Assembly (NCBI GenBank): GCA_964035545.1
Contig: OZ037766.1
Coordinates: 27,561,173-27,625,172, forward strand
Source: Bugula neritina
Taxonomy: Eukaryota > Bryozoa > Gymnolaemata > Cheilostomatida > Bugulidae
Length of the DNA: 64,000 nt
Direction of reading: 5' to 3'
Position numbers and translations under genes: made by a program. The notes under the pieces are model-generated. The model saw nothing but the letters and a program-made list of their open reading frames with translations. It did no database searches and was not told the origin of the DNA. Positions 13,175 through 27,300 of this stretch are shown in pieces. Position 1 is the stretch's first letter; every line of letters begins with the position of its first letter.

Positions 13175-16100
13175 ATGGCGTCAACCGAGACTACCAAGTA
13201 TGACAGCTCAGAAGTTAAAGGAGACCATGAAGCTGAGCCGTCTGAGGGAACGCCTCTTTTAGCTAATAGTAATAAAGATGAAGAACCAGAAGAGTTGCAT
13301 GGATGTGGTGCTACTTTGGCTTGCGATCCTCGACGCCCTCTACATCGATATTTGGTCTTAATTTTAATGTGTCTACTAAGTTTTGGTGAGCACCTTCAAC
13401 ACTATCACTATGATACTCTATGAGTAAGACTATAACTATGACTGAGTCTGATATTAATATAAGTTGTTGATGCATTTGAAAACAAATAAAAGTTAAATTA
13501 ATATTAAAATATAATTTAAATTATCATTATGTTTATGAATATCGACAAAGCTGATTCAAAGTCTTAGCTATTCAAGTCAATCATCAATGGCTAATCAAAT
13601 TCAGTTTGAACTTAAATCATGCTCGCGGTCACTTGTCCTTGGTGATCATGATTTAGATTGGCCAAACCAGAAAATCCTATATGAATCTAAACAAGAAATT
13701 GATTAGACTCACTTCAATTTAAATTTTGAACAAGTGTAACTGTAATTACTTTCACAAAATAATATGGTCATATTTTTACAGAAAAAATTATCAATCATGT
13801 ACAATCATGGAGTAATAAAAATGGAAAGTTAAAGTTAAACTCATTTTCCTCTACTTCCAGACTCTCATATAATAAGCAAGGCTGTTTATGAAACAGTTCT
13901 ATGAGTAGTTCTACAACTGTTACTGCTGCCATGTTATAAATTCTACTATATACTTTTAGAGTTTACTTCAACTAACTAGAAATGTCTAATTACTAAATTT
14001 TTAGTTTTTCAGCAGCTCACCTACTGTTTTAGTTAATTATAGCTACTGTAGTTATGTCTAAGTTTATGTATATATTTTGTGAATGCACTTGCAGGCTCAT
14101 ACTTCTGCTATGATAATGCTTCGGCCTTGCAAGATGACATGATGTCAGATTTAAACCTTAGCACAGAATCCTACATGATGTTCTATTCAATGTGGGTATT
14201 CAATTTGTTTCTCTACATAAGCCCATCTCCACTCAGAGATTTTCTGCTATATGTTGAAAATGAATAGCAATTGTTTTGTCAGGCGGTGTTATACTCGTCT
14301 TACATATTTACAGGTACTCGTACCCTAATGTTATCCTGTCTTTCATTGGTGGATATCTCATTGACAAAGTGTTTGGAGTGAGACTGGGGGCCATTATATT
14401 TGCCGGATTTTGTCTTCTTGGTCAGGTAAAAATGCTCAGTTTCTGCCATGGAAACTGTTTTGTACAGCTCATACTGTACTGAATTGGGTCAGATGGTAAC
14501 TGCTATGTTTTCTATAAAACTGAATGCCCATTAGTACCGTATGTCTAGAAAAGGTTAGGAAAAGCTCCAAAATCAAAGTAACTTTCTGGTCATGCTTTAA
14601 CCAAAAATAGTATTCTTCAGTGATGAATTTAGGCAGAAGTTAAGTCACCAAGTGAATTTTTACATTAGAGTAGATCAGTATAATATTTTATTTATTAATG
14701 TTGAATAGTTTTGCTGCCAAACAGTAAGAGTTGTATTTTTGATGTTTATGGAAAATTCTAAGTCCTGGCAGAGTGGGCAGAGCAGACTCTGAACTATGCA
14801 GCAACACACCAGAACTACTCAAACACTTTTCATTTTATTGATTACCTAACATATAATCTTTATTAAGAACTCTTATAAAAATACATGCATTGTAAAGTCA
14901 AATAGCCTATGATATTTCAACACTGTTCGAATTTTAGTTGGGGTGGGGAGGGTCTGTGCGAGTATGGCAGAAACTATGAGAAGTTTTACTTAGGTTTGGT
15001 CTATGTACGTGGCAGCTCAAAAACCTTATATAAATTCTTTAAAGTAATTTCATAATTATTCAAAAATTAAAATTCGCCCGTTAATGTAAATGTAATGTAA
15101 ATGTTTCTTAGCTGCACACTTTTATTTTCACAATGTAACAAACTTGCATTTTTATTGTTCATTAAAAAATTTAATTTGATGCTCAGTTTAAGATAAACTG
15201 GCATACAAAGTTATAGAAATGATATTAATGGCAATGACATGGATATGGAGATAATAAACTAGTTTACATATGATTGTTATATTTGATGGCTTCGTACACA
15301 CACTCTACCTGGGTATTGTTTAGGAGTTGGAATTGTTCTCAGTGTGATGTTTAATTAAACCCGATTGTGGAATTGTCAAACTACTGCATAGTTGTACTTA
15401 TCAATGTTTTCTCTCTCTCCGTTTTTAACTGACTTTTACGCATAGGAAACAGTAACCTTCATCACCCAAGTGTTGATTAGGAGTTCTAATGCAGCTGTTC
15501 AGATAACATTACCAATCTCGAGTCTACAGTGCAATGACACTATTTGTAATGTGTTGTTATGTCAAACTTACCTTTTACAATCTGTAAACTATTGAGAAAA
15601 GTTTGTTAAATACTTTTATCACAGGGATTTGTGATATTTCATCTTTATCATCTAAATTCGCCAACAATCCACCTTAATTTTAAATTTGGCCTCAACATTG
15701 ATTTGTTGACTTATTTAAGAAAAGTTTCTCATGTAACAAAACTGTTGGATACTTTTTTCACGACTAAAAGAAAACTAGATTAAATATATTTTTTATTGTT
15801 CTGTGGCCAAATGTCAAACTGCATGGTGCTATGTAATGCAAGTTTTCAACATTTAAGACTTTTCATGTTTACTGTCAACAAAGTACACAATCAAAATTTC
15901 TCACCAGCCCTAATAGTTGTTACTTATTATCATCAATGGTCCAGTATTTTGCTAGAAAAACTTGTTTGTAGCAGAGTCTGAACTGTATAGCCTCAATTCA
16001 CTAACCAGTGCCATCTTGCATCACCTGACCACCCCACCCCACCTAACCACCCTGTGGGTGGTTCAAAAACTACAGTACATTATTACAGTGTTCGCTCATT

Positions 16101-19100
16101 TTGTTACATTGTTATTTATTTGTACCCTGAGTAGCTGCAAAACATACACTTATTTACATTTTCATGAATGTTTTGTAGTTGATATTTGCTACTGGTGGCT
16201 ATGTCAACTCCTATATAACAATGTGCATTGGGAGATTTGTGTTTGGGTAAGTCTTATACTCCGCAATTTATTCTGAAATGCTAAATATTGTAGAAAATTC
16301 TGTGTTACATTTATATTGTTATATTTTTCTAATTTTTAATTGAAGTATTTATATTAATACTGATTGACCATGCATCTTTTTCAATCCAGCCATTTAAGCT
16401 AAGAATTAACTTTATTCTAAGTACAATTAAAATGCGTAAGTTTTAAGGTATCTCAGTGTTTAGGTTAATTTTCATGACTTTCTTAAAGACTATTAGTATC
16501 TACTTGTTGACCTACTCCTCATTTATGAGTTGAATTACACTGTTTTACCAATAAAATAATATTCTCAACTTCGACCTTGGCCCTAATTGTTTCAAAAATG
16601 GATGTTGAATTACAGCCTGTGCTCTTAATAAAACATCAAATGGGGGGGGGGGTAATATATTAGTTAACTACTGGACATTATTTCTGAACTCTAAAGTGTA
16701 ATTATTAGAGCTTTCACCATAAAATCAATACATATAATTATATAACTTTCGCCTAGTAATACTACTTCCTGATTCTAATTTCTAAATTTATACACATGTC
16801 CTAACGTAGGTTTATATATTTATCATTCCAATTGTTTCATGTCAGCATAGATCAATAAATCAATAATTCATCTCTGGTTACCCTAATAGAAAACTCTATT
16901 CCACCACTCACCAGGTATTAACTTAGTTTAAGCTTGCTTGCAACTTTATAGTCAACTCGCTTGTTGAGAAGATAATTCTTGGTATGACAATTTAGCATGC
17001 ATGTACTACACCAAGTAGTGGTTAGGTTATTGCACTTGACTATAGAGTCCATCTCAACTCTGCAGATGGTTTCTCTATCACATATGATTCACCGGTCACT
17101 GCGCTGCGCTCTTTCAGTCATTCACTGAGCCATTTACCTCTTTCAATCTTTAGTCCATCAGTTAATGGTAACTGCTTGTCAATACATCATTACTACTGCA
17201 TCATTAGTGTGCCACTCATTTTACCATGGTTGACTGTCAATTCCTTTATTGTTTTCAGTTTGCTTTATTGAAAGAGAAAACTTATTTAGTACTTCTGGTT
17301 GGTCACTTATGATTGCAATGCATAGTACTAACAGCTTTACTTTTTGCAAGTTGATGGGTTGTGTTTTGTTGAATTTTTTCTAGTTTAGTTTCTTTACAGG
17401 ATTGGGGGTGAGTCTTTGGCCGTAGCACAGAATACCTATGCAGTGAGTTGGTTCAAAGGCAAAGAATTGAATATGGTGTTTGGGCTACAACTCAGTCTGG
17501 CCAGAATTGTGAGTCCCTGTCCTACATTTAGTGTGTTTTATATCATGATATTATACTGAATATGTATATCATTATATTATACTGGCTGTGTATATCATGG
17601 TAATATACTGACTGTGTATATTATGATAATTTAAAATTTTTTTAAAAGCAGTTATTGACATCTCATTCGCTAGATTATTTATAAGATTCAAGTGTTGAGT
17701 TATTTTTTGTGATGGGAGTGTACTTTGATGGTTGAATTACATGTAACAATATTCACTATGGTAGACTAGCTCATGTACTGTGTATGTATGTTAAATTACA
17801 AGACCTTCTGCTGCCATTTCAGGGCAGCACTGTGAATATGAACGCCATGCAGCCAATATACGACTCTATAGCCAAGAGTTCTGCGTTTGCTGATGCCCCA
17901 CCATACCAAGTATTAGGTGTTTCTCTGTATATTGGTGAGTAAAGCTATGCAAAACTTTTTGACCTCAATTTGGTTTGATGTTGGTATGATTCATTTGTAA
18001 ATTTAGGGGTGCTGTTTCATTAGCAACAGTTTCATCGGCAACTATGATTTATATTCTGCATAAGTATTGATGAGACAACTTCGGTCTATTTTAAAGGAAA
18101 TAATTAGCATTTGTTTATATATAGACGTCATTATTTAGCTGATATAAATGTAAGTAGGATATGTTTAATAAGTTCAGGTGTAAAGATTTTTTCCTACCTA
18201 AAATAAAGTGTTTGTATTTTCTACTTCAGTAACTGTTGCTATCAGTGCTATTACACTGTTGGCTATTTTTACTAAACCAGCATAACATCTTCCGCTAGAC
18301 TTTGTCATTTAGTTTAAAGGTTGCTAACATTTACATCATGTGTATCTTATAGTAAAGGTGGCTGTTTCTTGAGATAGTAAATTATTTGCTGTATCTGCTT
18401 TGCTTACAGCCATGTTTACGTGTCTGTTCTCTCTGGCCTGTGCTCTGGGATTAGCATTCTTTGACTGGAGAGCCAAAAGGATTTTGAAGACGTCAGCTGC
18501 TACTACTGGTAAGTCTCTCAATCAGTTCCTTACCTTATTAGTTCATAGCCTTGGTACTTCTTTCAATTATTCATGACTGACTATCGCTTAGACTATTCAT
18601 TTTATCTACAGAAATACTGCATAATCCAATTTAATGCTTCTTCAATGAGCTGCGTGATCCTCGGTTTTCCAATTTTATAGTCAGCTTATAAGAGTTGTCT
18701 TTACCAAAGGCATTTCTGGTGTTATTTTCAGTATTTAAGTTATTCCACTGGTGTTCATACTTATACACTATGTCATGGCAGTATATATTGAGATGTATAT
18801 TGTTATAGAGATATTAAATATTAGGGATCAGAGATTTGATTTATTTTCTGATGTTCTGTTGTCTACCAGCCTAGATCTGGCATTTTAGTAATCATAGAAA
18901 TAAAGTGAATTGTTTGCATAGTGTCTAAATTTCATTTCCCTAAACTATCCTGGCAATTTTTCATGATATATTTGCTCACAGGGGAGACAATCACGCTGAA
19001 AGACATGAAGACACTTCTGCTGAGTGGAAAGCTGTGGCTCATATGTGGCATCTGTGTTGCGTATTACGTAACGGTCTTCCCTTTTGTCGGCATCGGATTG

Positions 19101-21314
19101 TGAGTGCTCAAAGTTTTCCTCAAAATTGCTTGTATTTTTTCTAGTTCCATCTTATTTTAGGCAACATTTCTTTTCATATTTGCCTGCTAGTTAGAAGATT
19201 ACATAACGTAGTCTCATTGAAAGAACATGAACATGGTCTCAACTCCGCATGTAGATTACCTCACTTTGGTATACATTTTCGATGTACAAAACGTTGAAAT
19301 ACAACTCATAGGGTTATTGATTTTTACACCAGGGTGTTTTATGAGATGAAGTACCAGATGCCTCATGCAACAGCCGGCATCGTTAACAGCTTAGTGTATA
19401 TTCTGTCGGCAGCTTGCTCTCCTGTGATTGGCTTCCTAATCGACAAATCAGGAAAGAACATCTTCTGGGTAATGGCAGGCACTCTACTCACTCTAGGTAA
19501 TACACTCTACATGCCCAGATGTTTCACTATTTAATATATATAGCCTAGTAATGTAGTATTAATTTGTAGTATTTCTTAGGTAATGCGTAGTAGTACTTTA
19601 GTAATATTTTTCTTTCGTGGGATAAAATTATTAGTTTTATTTTTATTTTCTAATTTCTATGCATGTAAGTATGTTTTAATAAAATGTCTAATTACTCAGT
19701 CCACAGTAGCTCACTTGCTATATTGAAATTTACTGACATTAAATATAATATGTGATGTGCACCAGAAAAGTATTTCGTCAACAAAGAGGAATTATTTCTT
19801 AAAAATTATGTAAGGCTAATTAGAAACTTTTTAGGGAGGTTTCAAACTCCTATGTGACAGAAAACCACGAGTCAAAGTATACCAATCTTGTTATCTTCTT
19901 GCTCAGTAGCTGTTTTACACGTGTTTTAGGATGTCACGCCTTGTTTGCTTTCACATTTGCTACTCCATTTCTGCCAACAATCATCATGGGAGTAGCTTAC
20001 AGCGTCCTGGCAGCTTCTCTCTGGCCCCTCGTCTCTTACTTTATACCAGAGAACCAGCTGGGGACTGCTTATGGCATGTGAGTTCAGCTTGTCACAAGAG
20101 TTGTTGTGTGTTATATATATGCCTGGGAAGATAGGGGCAGTAGTTGTATCCTAGAGGGGTAGAGGAGTAGAAAGGCAATAGTTATATTCTTAGAGGATAG
20201 AAGAGTCATAGTTATATCCTTAGAGGATAGAGGGGTCATAGTTATGCCCTTAGAGGATAGAGAGGTCATAGCTATATCCTTAGAGGATAGAAGAGTCATA
20301 GTTATATCCTTAGAGGATAGAGGGGTCATAGTTATGCCCTTAGAGGATAGAGAGGTCATAGTTATATCTTTAGAGGATAGAGAGGTCATAGCTATATCCT
20401 AATATGGTAGAGGTACTTGACAATCATCACACAGCCTGCCCTATGCTAACCCAGTGGGTTGAATTCTACAGACCAATTTTGTATGTTGGATTTACATGCC
20501 CCTGGGTTACTTTTATGCTCCATATCATGTTGCCAGTCAGCAAAATAAGTTCATAGTTTTTTCAGCAGTCTCGTTGTTTTTCTCAGTGATTGTGATAAAT
20601 TAGCAAACATCGTTTCTGTCCGAACATAGAAAGTTATTCAATAGATATTTCAGCACAAGATCTGATTCTATTTTATAATTTATACGATATGTAACATATT
20701 TGATAATAGTTTTGAATGTTTTGCCTATTGTAAAGTTTTACTTCCCTTGTTCAGAATGCAAAGTGTACAGAACGCAGGGCTGGCTGCCATATCCCAAGTT
20801 TCTGGATCTCTCGTTGATAATAATGGCTATCTGATACTTATCACTTTCTATTTGGTGAGTCCATTAGCATCTGTTTCATCTCAACATTCACAGTAATGTA
20901 GGTTATATTTTGTTGCATTTTTCCCTATATTTATAGAAATGTAGGTGTTATGCTCTGTTATATTTTCAGACTGTATTGTAGGTAGTGTTGTATCTTGTAG
21001 ATAGTGTTGTTTATTGTAGGTAATGTTGTGTGTTGTAGGTAATGTTGTGTGTTGCAATGATATTTTCTGTCCTACTGTACCTGTTGGATGCTGCCAGTGG
21101 CTCTGGTCTCAATCTTAGTGCCAAAGAAAGGAATCGTCTAGCTGAAATGTAAGTGTATAGTATCTGTTGAACTGTAAGTACTTTCAATGAACTGTAAGTA
21201 CAGTGTATGTTACTAGAAAGTCTACATTGGCCAGTTTAAGGTCACTGCTCTCATTCCATCATTCAGTGCTCTAATTAATGTTGCAGCAAAGAGAAAGAAG
21301 GAAAGCTCAATTAA
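13175..21314 (+). CDS. MFSD1: MFSD1 lysosomal major-facilitator transporter
   Basis: Thirteen exons: 13175-13385, 14095-14191, 14314-14425, 16179-16246, 17400-17508, 17823-17934, 18410-18508, 18982-19099, 19333-19496, 19930-20077, 20755-20854, 21039-21148 and 21287-21314. They give 491 residues. The ATG at 13175 has a better Kozak context (A at -3, G at +4) than the in-frame ATG at 13163, which would add four residues. Family landmarks appear in order: GSYFCYDN, YSYPNVILSFIGGYLIDKVF, GGESLAVAQNTYAVSWFKGK, VNSLVYILSAACSPVIGFL, IPENQLGTAYG and IMQSVQNAGLA. Twelve helices are expected. A dileucine sorting signal (EGTPLL, residues 24-29) precedes the first helix, as in vertebrate MFSD1. Known biology: vertebrate MFSD1 is a lysosomal exporter of small peptides, stabilised by GLMP. 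No frameshift or missing exon is seen. The exon 12 acceptor lies in a tandem array. Confidence 0.96.
20138..20405. repeat. 30-bp minisatellite in MFSD1 intron 10
   Basis: About eight or nine copies of a roughly 30-bp unit containing TTAGAGGATAGAGGGGTCAT and AGTTATATCC. It starts about 60 bp after the exon 10 donor. A minus-strand ORF across it is repeat-derived and not a gene. Confidence 0.9.
20982..21055 (+). repeat. 19-bp tandem array carrying duplicated splice acceptors, MFSD1 intron 11 / exon 12
   Basis: The unit TTGTAGGTAATGTTGTGTG recurs, giving TTGTAG acceptor-like ends before 21001, 21020 and 21039, plus an earlier one before 20982. Only the acceptor used at 21039 keeps the reading frame of exon 12. 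The array therefore includes the first coding bases of exon 12. Confidence 0.75.
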
Positions 21315-23250
21315 AGATAGAATTCATGTCTCAGAAGATCAACTTGTGAAACAAAAGACGCTATTTTTGTACATAATTTTCTATTTGGGAAGTATATGTA
21401 TAGCCATTTGGAAGTGTGTGTAGCTTCAACTGCAATCAAAAAGAAGTGTATTTCATAATATTTTATATTAGGACCAATGTAATGAGAATAATTGTATACT
21501 TATTCGTTGTCCGCTCTATGCATACTGTAACTGAACTAACATGTTTTTGGGAGTTGTCTCCACAACTTTCCTGGCGATTCTAGTAACATCACCTAATCAA
21601 CTATTATTTATGGTGCTCCTTTGTCGCTGGGTTAGTTGTGGGGCGTATTTTAGGTAACTAGTGTAAATTACTGGGGTTGGAGAACTGTGAGATTGGTGAG
21701 GCCATGTATTTGTGTTGACTTTCAGTATTATTCTGTGGAATAACTGTTAAAATGCTCAATTGTTTGATATCAATCAATTGTGCGTTTAAGCATTTTTAAT
21801 GCTTTGTTTTTTAAAATCTTTTACATCTGTTCTCTATAATAGTTTGTATGTGATTTTATAAGGACATAACTATTGTTTGATAATTCACCTTACTTCTCTA
21901 ATTCCTCTACTTGCCTTTTTTACTCTATAATCTTTATACGTCCTTCGAAAAATTATGTTATTTTATATGAAAATTTGTTTTTTATTATAATTTTTTGCAT
22001 CGAAATAAATGTGTTCTTAAAAAGTGATGTTGAGTTGTGGAATTTGGTGGAAAACCATTATTGGAATTTAAGATTTCAGGCCCCAAGGTTTGTTACTGTG
22101 CAGGTTCATCAGTTTAATTGTTATTGACTTAGTAGCTGGTGATGAGTTAGTTAAGGTCAATGCTTCAGAAGTCGATTATTCTTTGTAATATTAGCAAGTA
22201 TCCCATTACTATAAAGATACCTTTGTAAATTGCTCATCATATCCTGAATTAACTGTCACATGAGAACCCTTATGGAAAGGTCTTTTTTAATGCAGCTTAA
22301 GGACTTTTTCTGATGTGGCACCAGAGCAATTATGACTGGATGCTCTACCTAAACCACTGACCTTGTGGTTACTGGGCCAGCTCTCTAACCACTACATCCC
22401 GGCTGCTCTGATATATAATTTAGAACATGATAAAAAAAGGACTAATAAACTGAATGAAACCAGATAAAATGGGATCCTACACAACTTTATAATTTTTGCA
22501 TGAACAAACGCTTTCAATTTTAAAATCTTAATAAATTAATCAATCTGTATTTCTTGAAGCTATATCTAATTTATATGTTTTATTATTGCATACTGGGGGG
22601 TAACGAAATATGAGGCCCCACAAAATTGAGGATGTTAAGGTTTGTGTGATATGTTTAAGGTAATTGACCCTTCACCAGGTTCTCCTGAAATTGGCTGTTG
22701 ATAGCAAACATGCTGTGCAATTTATTAAAAATAAGTTATACTAATTTGAATATATATAGCTTATTTAAACTGATCACTATAGCAGCATTAGGTTAATGTG
22801 TTTAGAAAACAGACCTATTTGATGAGACAACGAATTTTTGCACAAAACATCAGGTTTGTGTTAAAAAAGTTCCAATATGATGTTGCAGATAAAAAGCATG
22901 TTTTAAACTACTTTTTATATATGAAAACTGCATGAATAATGTAATTAAAATCCTATCTATCAAAGCAGTCACCCTATTCATTGCTGTAAGTTGCACCCCA
23001 TTTAAGAGCTTAGATGTTGAACATAACATTAATTAATTTCAACTCAGAACACTATTATATAATCCTAACTGTAATACTATATTGCATAAATGAGAGAAAT
23101 CATAAAGTTTTTAAATTTTACAATATGCGTGCCAAAAGTAATATTGTTTACTCAATAATACAGGGTTTCTGGTTTGAAAGTTTTCAACAAAGAGAATCCC
23201 GGGTAGTTTTAAACAATTTACAGAGTTATCTTCTTTAAGTCATCACACGT
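21315..23250. other. MFSD1 3' UTR and spacer before the thymosin gene
   Basis: No coding exon was found here. AATAAA at 22004-22009 is the first canonical polyadenylation signal seen, nearly 700 bases after the MFSD1 stop. The true end may use a variant signal. A SINE relic lies at 22261-22410. Confidence 0.5.
22261..22410 (-). mobile_element. tRNA-derived SINE, decayed copy
   Basis: On the minus strand it reads CAGAGCAGCCGGGATGTAG, then GGTTAGAGAGCTGG, then AGAGCATCCAGTCATAATTG. The order matches the SINE copies at 56191-56387 and 62111-62757. The B box region is partly lost. Confidence 0.7.
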
Positions 23251-23457
23251 ACTTTTTCGCTGGGATTCTACAACAATTTTAGTTCAGACAGAAGTAACCA
23301 CCTCATTGGTCGATGTCGTTAGGTCATGAACCTAACGTCACACTTCCTTGATGAATGAATTTGCTTCTCCGTCGCTGATTCTGCTTGTACTTTTTCAAAA
23401 TACTCTTCCTCCAGAAAGCACGTCCTCTTCGAATCAACACTAATATAAAGATATTTG
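23250..23457 (+). promoter_or_regulatory. Putative promoter and 5' UTR exon of the thymosin gene
   Basis: A strong donor (GTGAGT at 23458) ends a less A+T-rich stretch that has no long ORF. A strong acceptor (TTTTCAG) opens at 24388, nine bases before the thymosin ATG. Together they suggest a non-coding first exon ending at 23457 joined to 24388. The transcription start cannot be placed. This is inference from splice sites only. Confidence 0.4.
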
Positions 23458-24396
23458 GTGAGTGTTTTGTTTTTTGAAAATTTTAATGCAGCATTGATTT
23501 TAAGTAATTCTCAATAGTTTTTATTATGTTGACTGTGAACGTGTTGAAGTGACCGATACTGATAGTGATGTTCATGTTCATGTTGATGCACTTGGAGTTG
23601 GCCTTGCAGTGAAACTAAATCAAATACCAATACTAATACTAATAGTAATAGTATTAGTAATAATGATGATATAAGTAAATGAAATATAATTGTAATAATA
23701 AGTTTGATATAGCATATATATATTGAATTTGATATATTTACATTAACATTTAAAAGTTTTAAATTCAAAGTTATCAATATCATCATTAATTTAAAACTAA
23801 TAATAATCGTAATGATAATGTAGCATTGGTATTCTGGCCTGCAACTTCAACTTGAGAATCATATGTACAAGTGCAATAATGGAGAAATGAGGAGGAGCAT
23901 GTGTTCCTGATAGAAATGTGAAAAAAACCTATGTTCAATTGAAACTCACGCCTCAAACAAAAATTGATTAAAAACCATAAAAAACTAGTGCTATTGATTT
24001 TGAATGCTCTCAGTGACTGCACCTAAATATCGTTATTTTATTTATATATTTAATTAAAATCATTGTTTAGATCAAAATCGTTTTAATGTAGTAATTATTC
24101 AAGTTTCAATTAATAAATTGTTTTGTAACTGCAAAATAGCTATGTTTAAAATTTGAGTTATCCTATCTCATGGTGATATAAATGATTATATAGGGACTTC
24201 TCCATTAAATTTTAAGTTTATTAACTTTTGTTTGCTAATAAGCATCATTTTAAGTAGAGACTCATGGAGTTTTGCATAATAAATTTGTCTGACAATTTAC
24301 ATTAGTTGCGGTTGCAATACTACTGTGTTATGATGTTATTTAAACATAATCTGTTGATTATTTTATTAAAATTATTCCAATTTTCAGTTGTATAAA

Positions 24397-27300
24397 ATGG
24401 CTACTCAACTACCCACCTCACCACTCGCTGGAGCTATCAATTCCTTCAACAAAGATGGCCTAAAGCCTACAGAGACAGCTGAGAAAAACCCTCTTCCATC
24501 TTCTGCTGGTTAGTAGTTTGTCTTTAGCTTACTTAATGAAATACTCTCACTTGCAACTGACTTACACTCTTTTCTACTTACATTTTATTGCATTTTGTTT
24601 TCAGTGCATTTATGTTGACTTGTCACATGGTATGTTTTTCATCAAGATAACACGCAACTTGATATTGCACCTACTGTAAACTAGCCTTTTCTAGTGGTAG
24701 CCTATATGTAAAAGATTTACAATGAGTAGCATGTCATAGCCATGCAAAACTGAAATGACGCCAATGGTTATAAAACAGCAAAAATATTTGGTGTAATATT
24801 CTTTCACTGCAGTGTACAGTTGTTACAGCTTATTGCAAGGCTGAAGTTGCATCCCTTTGATCTAATATGCAGTGATAGCTGTATAGCACAATAATAGTTC
24901 TATTATTACAAAGATGGGAAAAGGCCATTGTAAACTACACAGTGTACTATATATCATACCATATATCATACCATTGCTATGCTATGCTATATTGAGAATA
25001 TTAGTCACATGTTTACAAAGTCACAACTGGGCTTGTTGCCATGGCAGCTAGCCAGTTAGTGTATTTTTTAACTACGAGGAATGAATAAGTTGATATTTAC
25101 AGTTATCTCTAAAGGTTGAGTGTCATTATACCATAAATGTTAACTGCTTGCAGTGACTATAATGAACAAATAGGCCACTTAATCACCAGCATCTTTCAAC
25201 AGATAGCAATGGTTGTCAGTCCTAATGTAACAACAAGATAACAATAAGTCTTTTAACTACAAACATCTTATCCCAGTGTATGAAATCATCTGTCAAACAA
25301 AGGGCTGACTCACAATTAACATTTACCAGCACGATGCCAAAAGAGCAAATCTGTGATGATGATAATTGAACTTAATAACCTATAGTGGGATTGCAGCACT
25401 TTTGTTATTTCACTGGTCGTGAGAACCTGCTGATTTTCAAACTGATCAGCTAGGCTTGTAACGTCTACTAGTCTACTACGTGCTGCTGGTCACTAACCCA
25501 GATATGGGCTAGATATCAACTTATAGTGTTTACCAGAGTACCGTGAGTAATAGCTAATAGTACAGCAGCCACCATTTCATCATCCAGATGATTCCATATG
25601 CAGTCCTGGTAACCCATTACCACATTAGCAATGCAAATGTGCACGTATTGTATCTAACTGTTGTCATAGATACCAGTATAAACACATTATTAACACTGTG
25701 ATGTCAAATATAGTAAGAGCTGTAATAATCCACATTTGTGCAGAGTTGAATGACCCTCCATCAACTAACCACTGGCTACAAGTCAACTTCCAGGAAACAT
25801 GTGAATTCATACTTGAAAATAGCCCAAGATCTATCTAATCCCCATTCATCAGCCAGAAATTGTAGGACTGCACACTAAAATTTTAGCTCCACTGTAATAA
25901 ATATATGACTTTTTGGTAACAATGCAGTAATTAGTATTTTAGTAAAAAATTAAAAAAAGAATGACATAAAATTAGAAAATGCAGCCATGTTTAGCATATA
26001 GCTAGCTAGAAGTAGATCTTGTTGCTCATTCCATTGCTAGTATCCTGAGCTACTGTGTTAGGCTAAGTTTGAAGTATCTAATATAGGGTGGGTGTGCACA
26101 TGTCCCACATCTAGATAGGTTGGGGGGTTGAACTTGGCTGATTACTGAGAAAACAAATACAATTATTAAAATAACCACATCAGTTGAATTCTTGCAAACA
26201 GCTGCAGAGTCTAATGAACAAGGAAGTTCATTGTGTACACAATAATAGAGCCTGTTTCAACACAAGTCTACTATTCAGCTTCAACTTTGTTCTTTCAACT
26301 ACACTAAGCCTAGGGCCACACTGTGCGTATTTTCGCATGCGAAAATTGAAATCACAAGTAGCAAAGGTGTCCACTGTGCGCGTTGAGAAAACGTTCGCAC
26401 TTGTCGCTCTGCATTTTCAACGCAAGTGCGAATCGTCTCTGTCGTCGTCACCTAATTGGCTGGTAGCTATTAAGCGAGCCCAATTTCGTTATTTTATTGC
26501 TAAATTCCAGTAAATTGCGTTTTATTGAAAGCGAGTGCGATTTAAAAAAGAAAGCTTTATTTATCACGCGTCACTGACGCTACAGTGGACGCCTTTGCTA
26601 CTTGTGGTTTCAATTTTCGCATGCGAAAATACGCACCGTGTGGCCCTAGGCTAACACTCATCAGTTACGCAGCTGATGTGTAAACAATACGATAATAGTT
26701 CTGTGCAAATATTGACATCAATTTCAATCCGTTTAATCAGAGACTGAAAAGCATTTAAGATAAAACTTCAAGATACAAACTTAGTTAGAAGCTGTTATCT
26801 AAGAAATTTTGCTCCTGAAAATTAATATTCTGACTCTGGATTCATGATGTTTTTAATAATCAGATAAAAAATGCAACATGATTTATCAAATGAGTCATTA
26901 TGACCAACTGGTGGAAAAACAAGCCTTTGTTGAAACTGTTGCTAATAAAGTTAAGATGCTGTAGTTGAGTCATAAACTAGCACCAGGGTACAGTAGTTCG
27001 GCTCGTAGGGCATAGAAACCACCACTTATAAAACTATTGGTGATATAATCACTACATGTGAAAGGTTATGACCAATTTAGTGATTCATGCCAAGGGATTA
27101 GCAAGTCAAAACCCTGTGATTTCACTGTCAGTATTTGGACTGTGGTAACAGTGCGCATATCTACTTAACAACTGATGCAAGATGGAGCACATCTTTTTGA
27201 TGTAAACTTTTGTGTTGATGGACATTGAACTTTTGTTGAATAAAATTCTTCTAGTGTAATAATATTTTTACTGCGTAATGTTGATTATAATCAGTATGCA

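Noticed and set aside
16985-17100. AGTGGTTAGGTTATTGCACTTG considered as another SINE head
   Set aside because: The A-box match is weak, no B box follows and the body does not match the other copies.
20111-20389. Minus-strand frame with repeated MTSLSSKDIT units
   Set aside because: It is the translation of the 30-bp minisatellite in MFSD1 intron 10, with no flanking splice or family support.
26184-26513. 109-codon plus-strand frame
   Set aside because: It runs through the left arm of the MITE inside a thymosin intron; no domain and no conserved motif.
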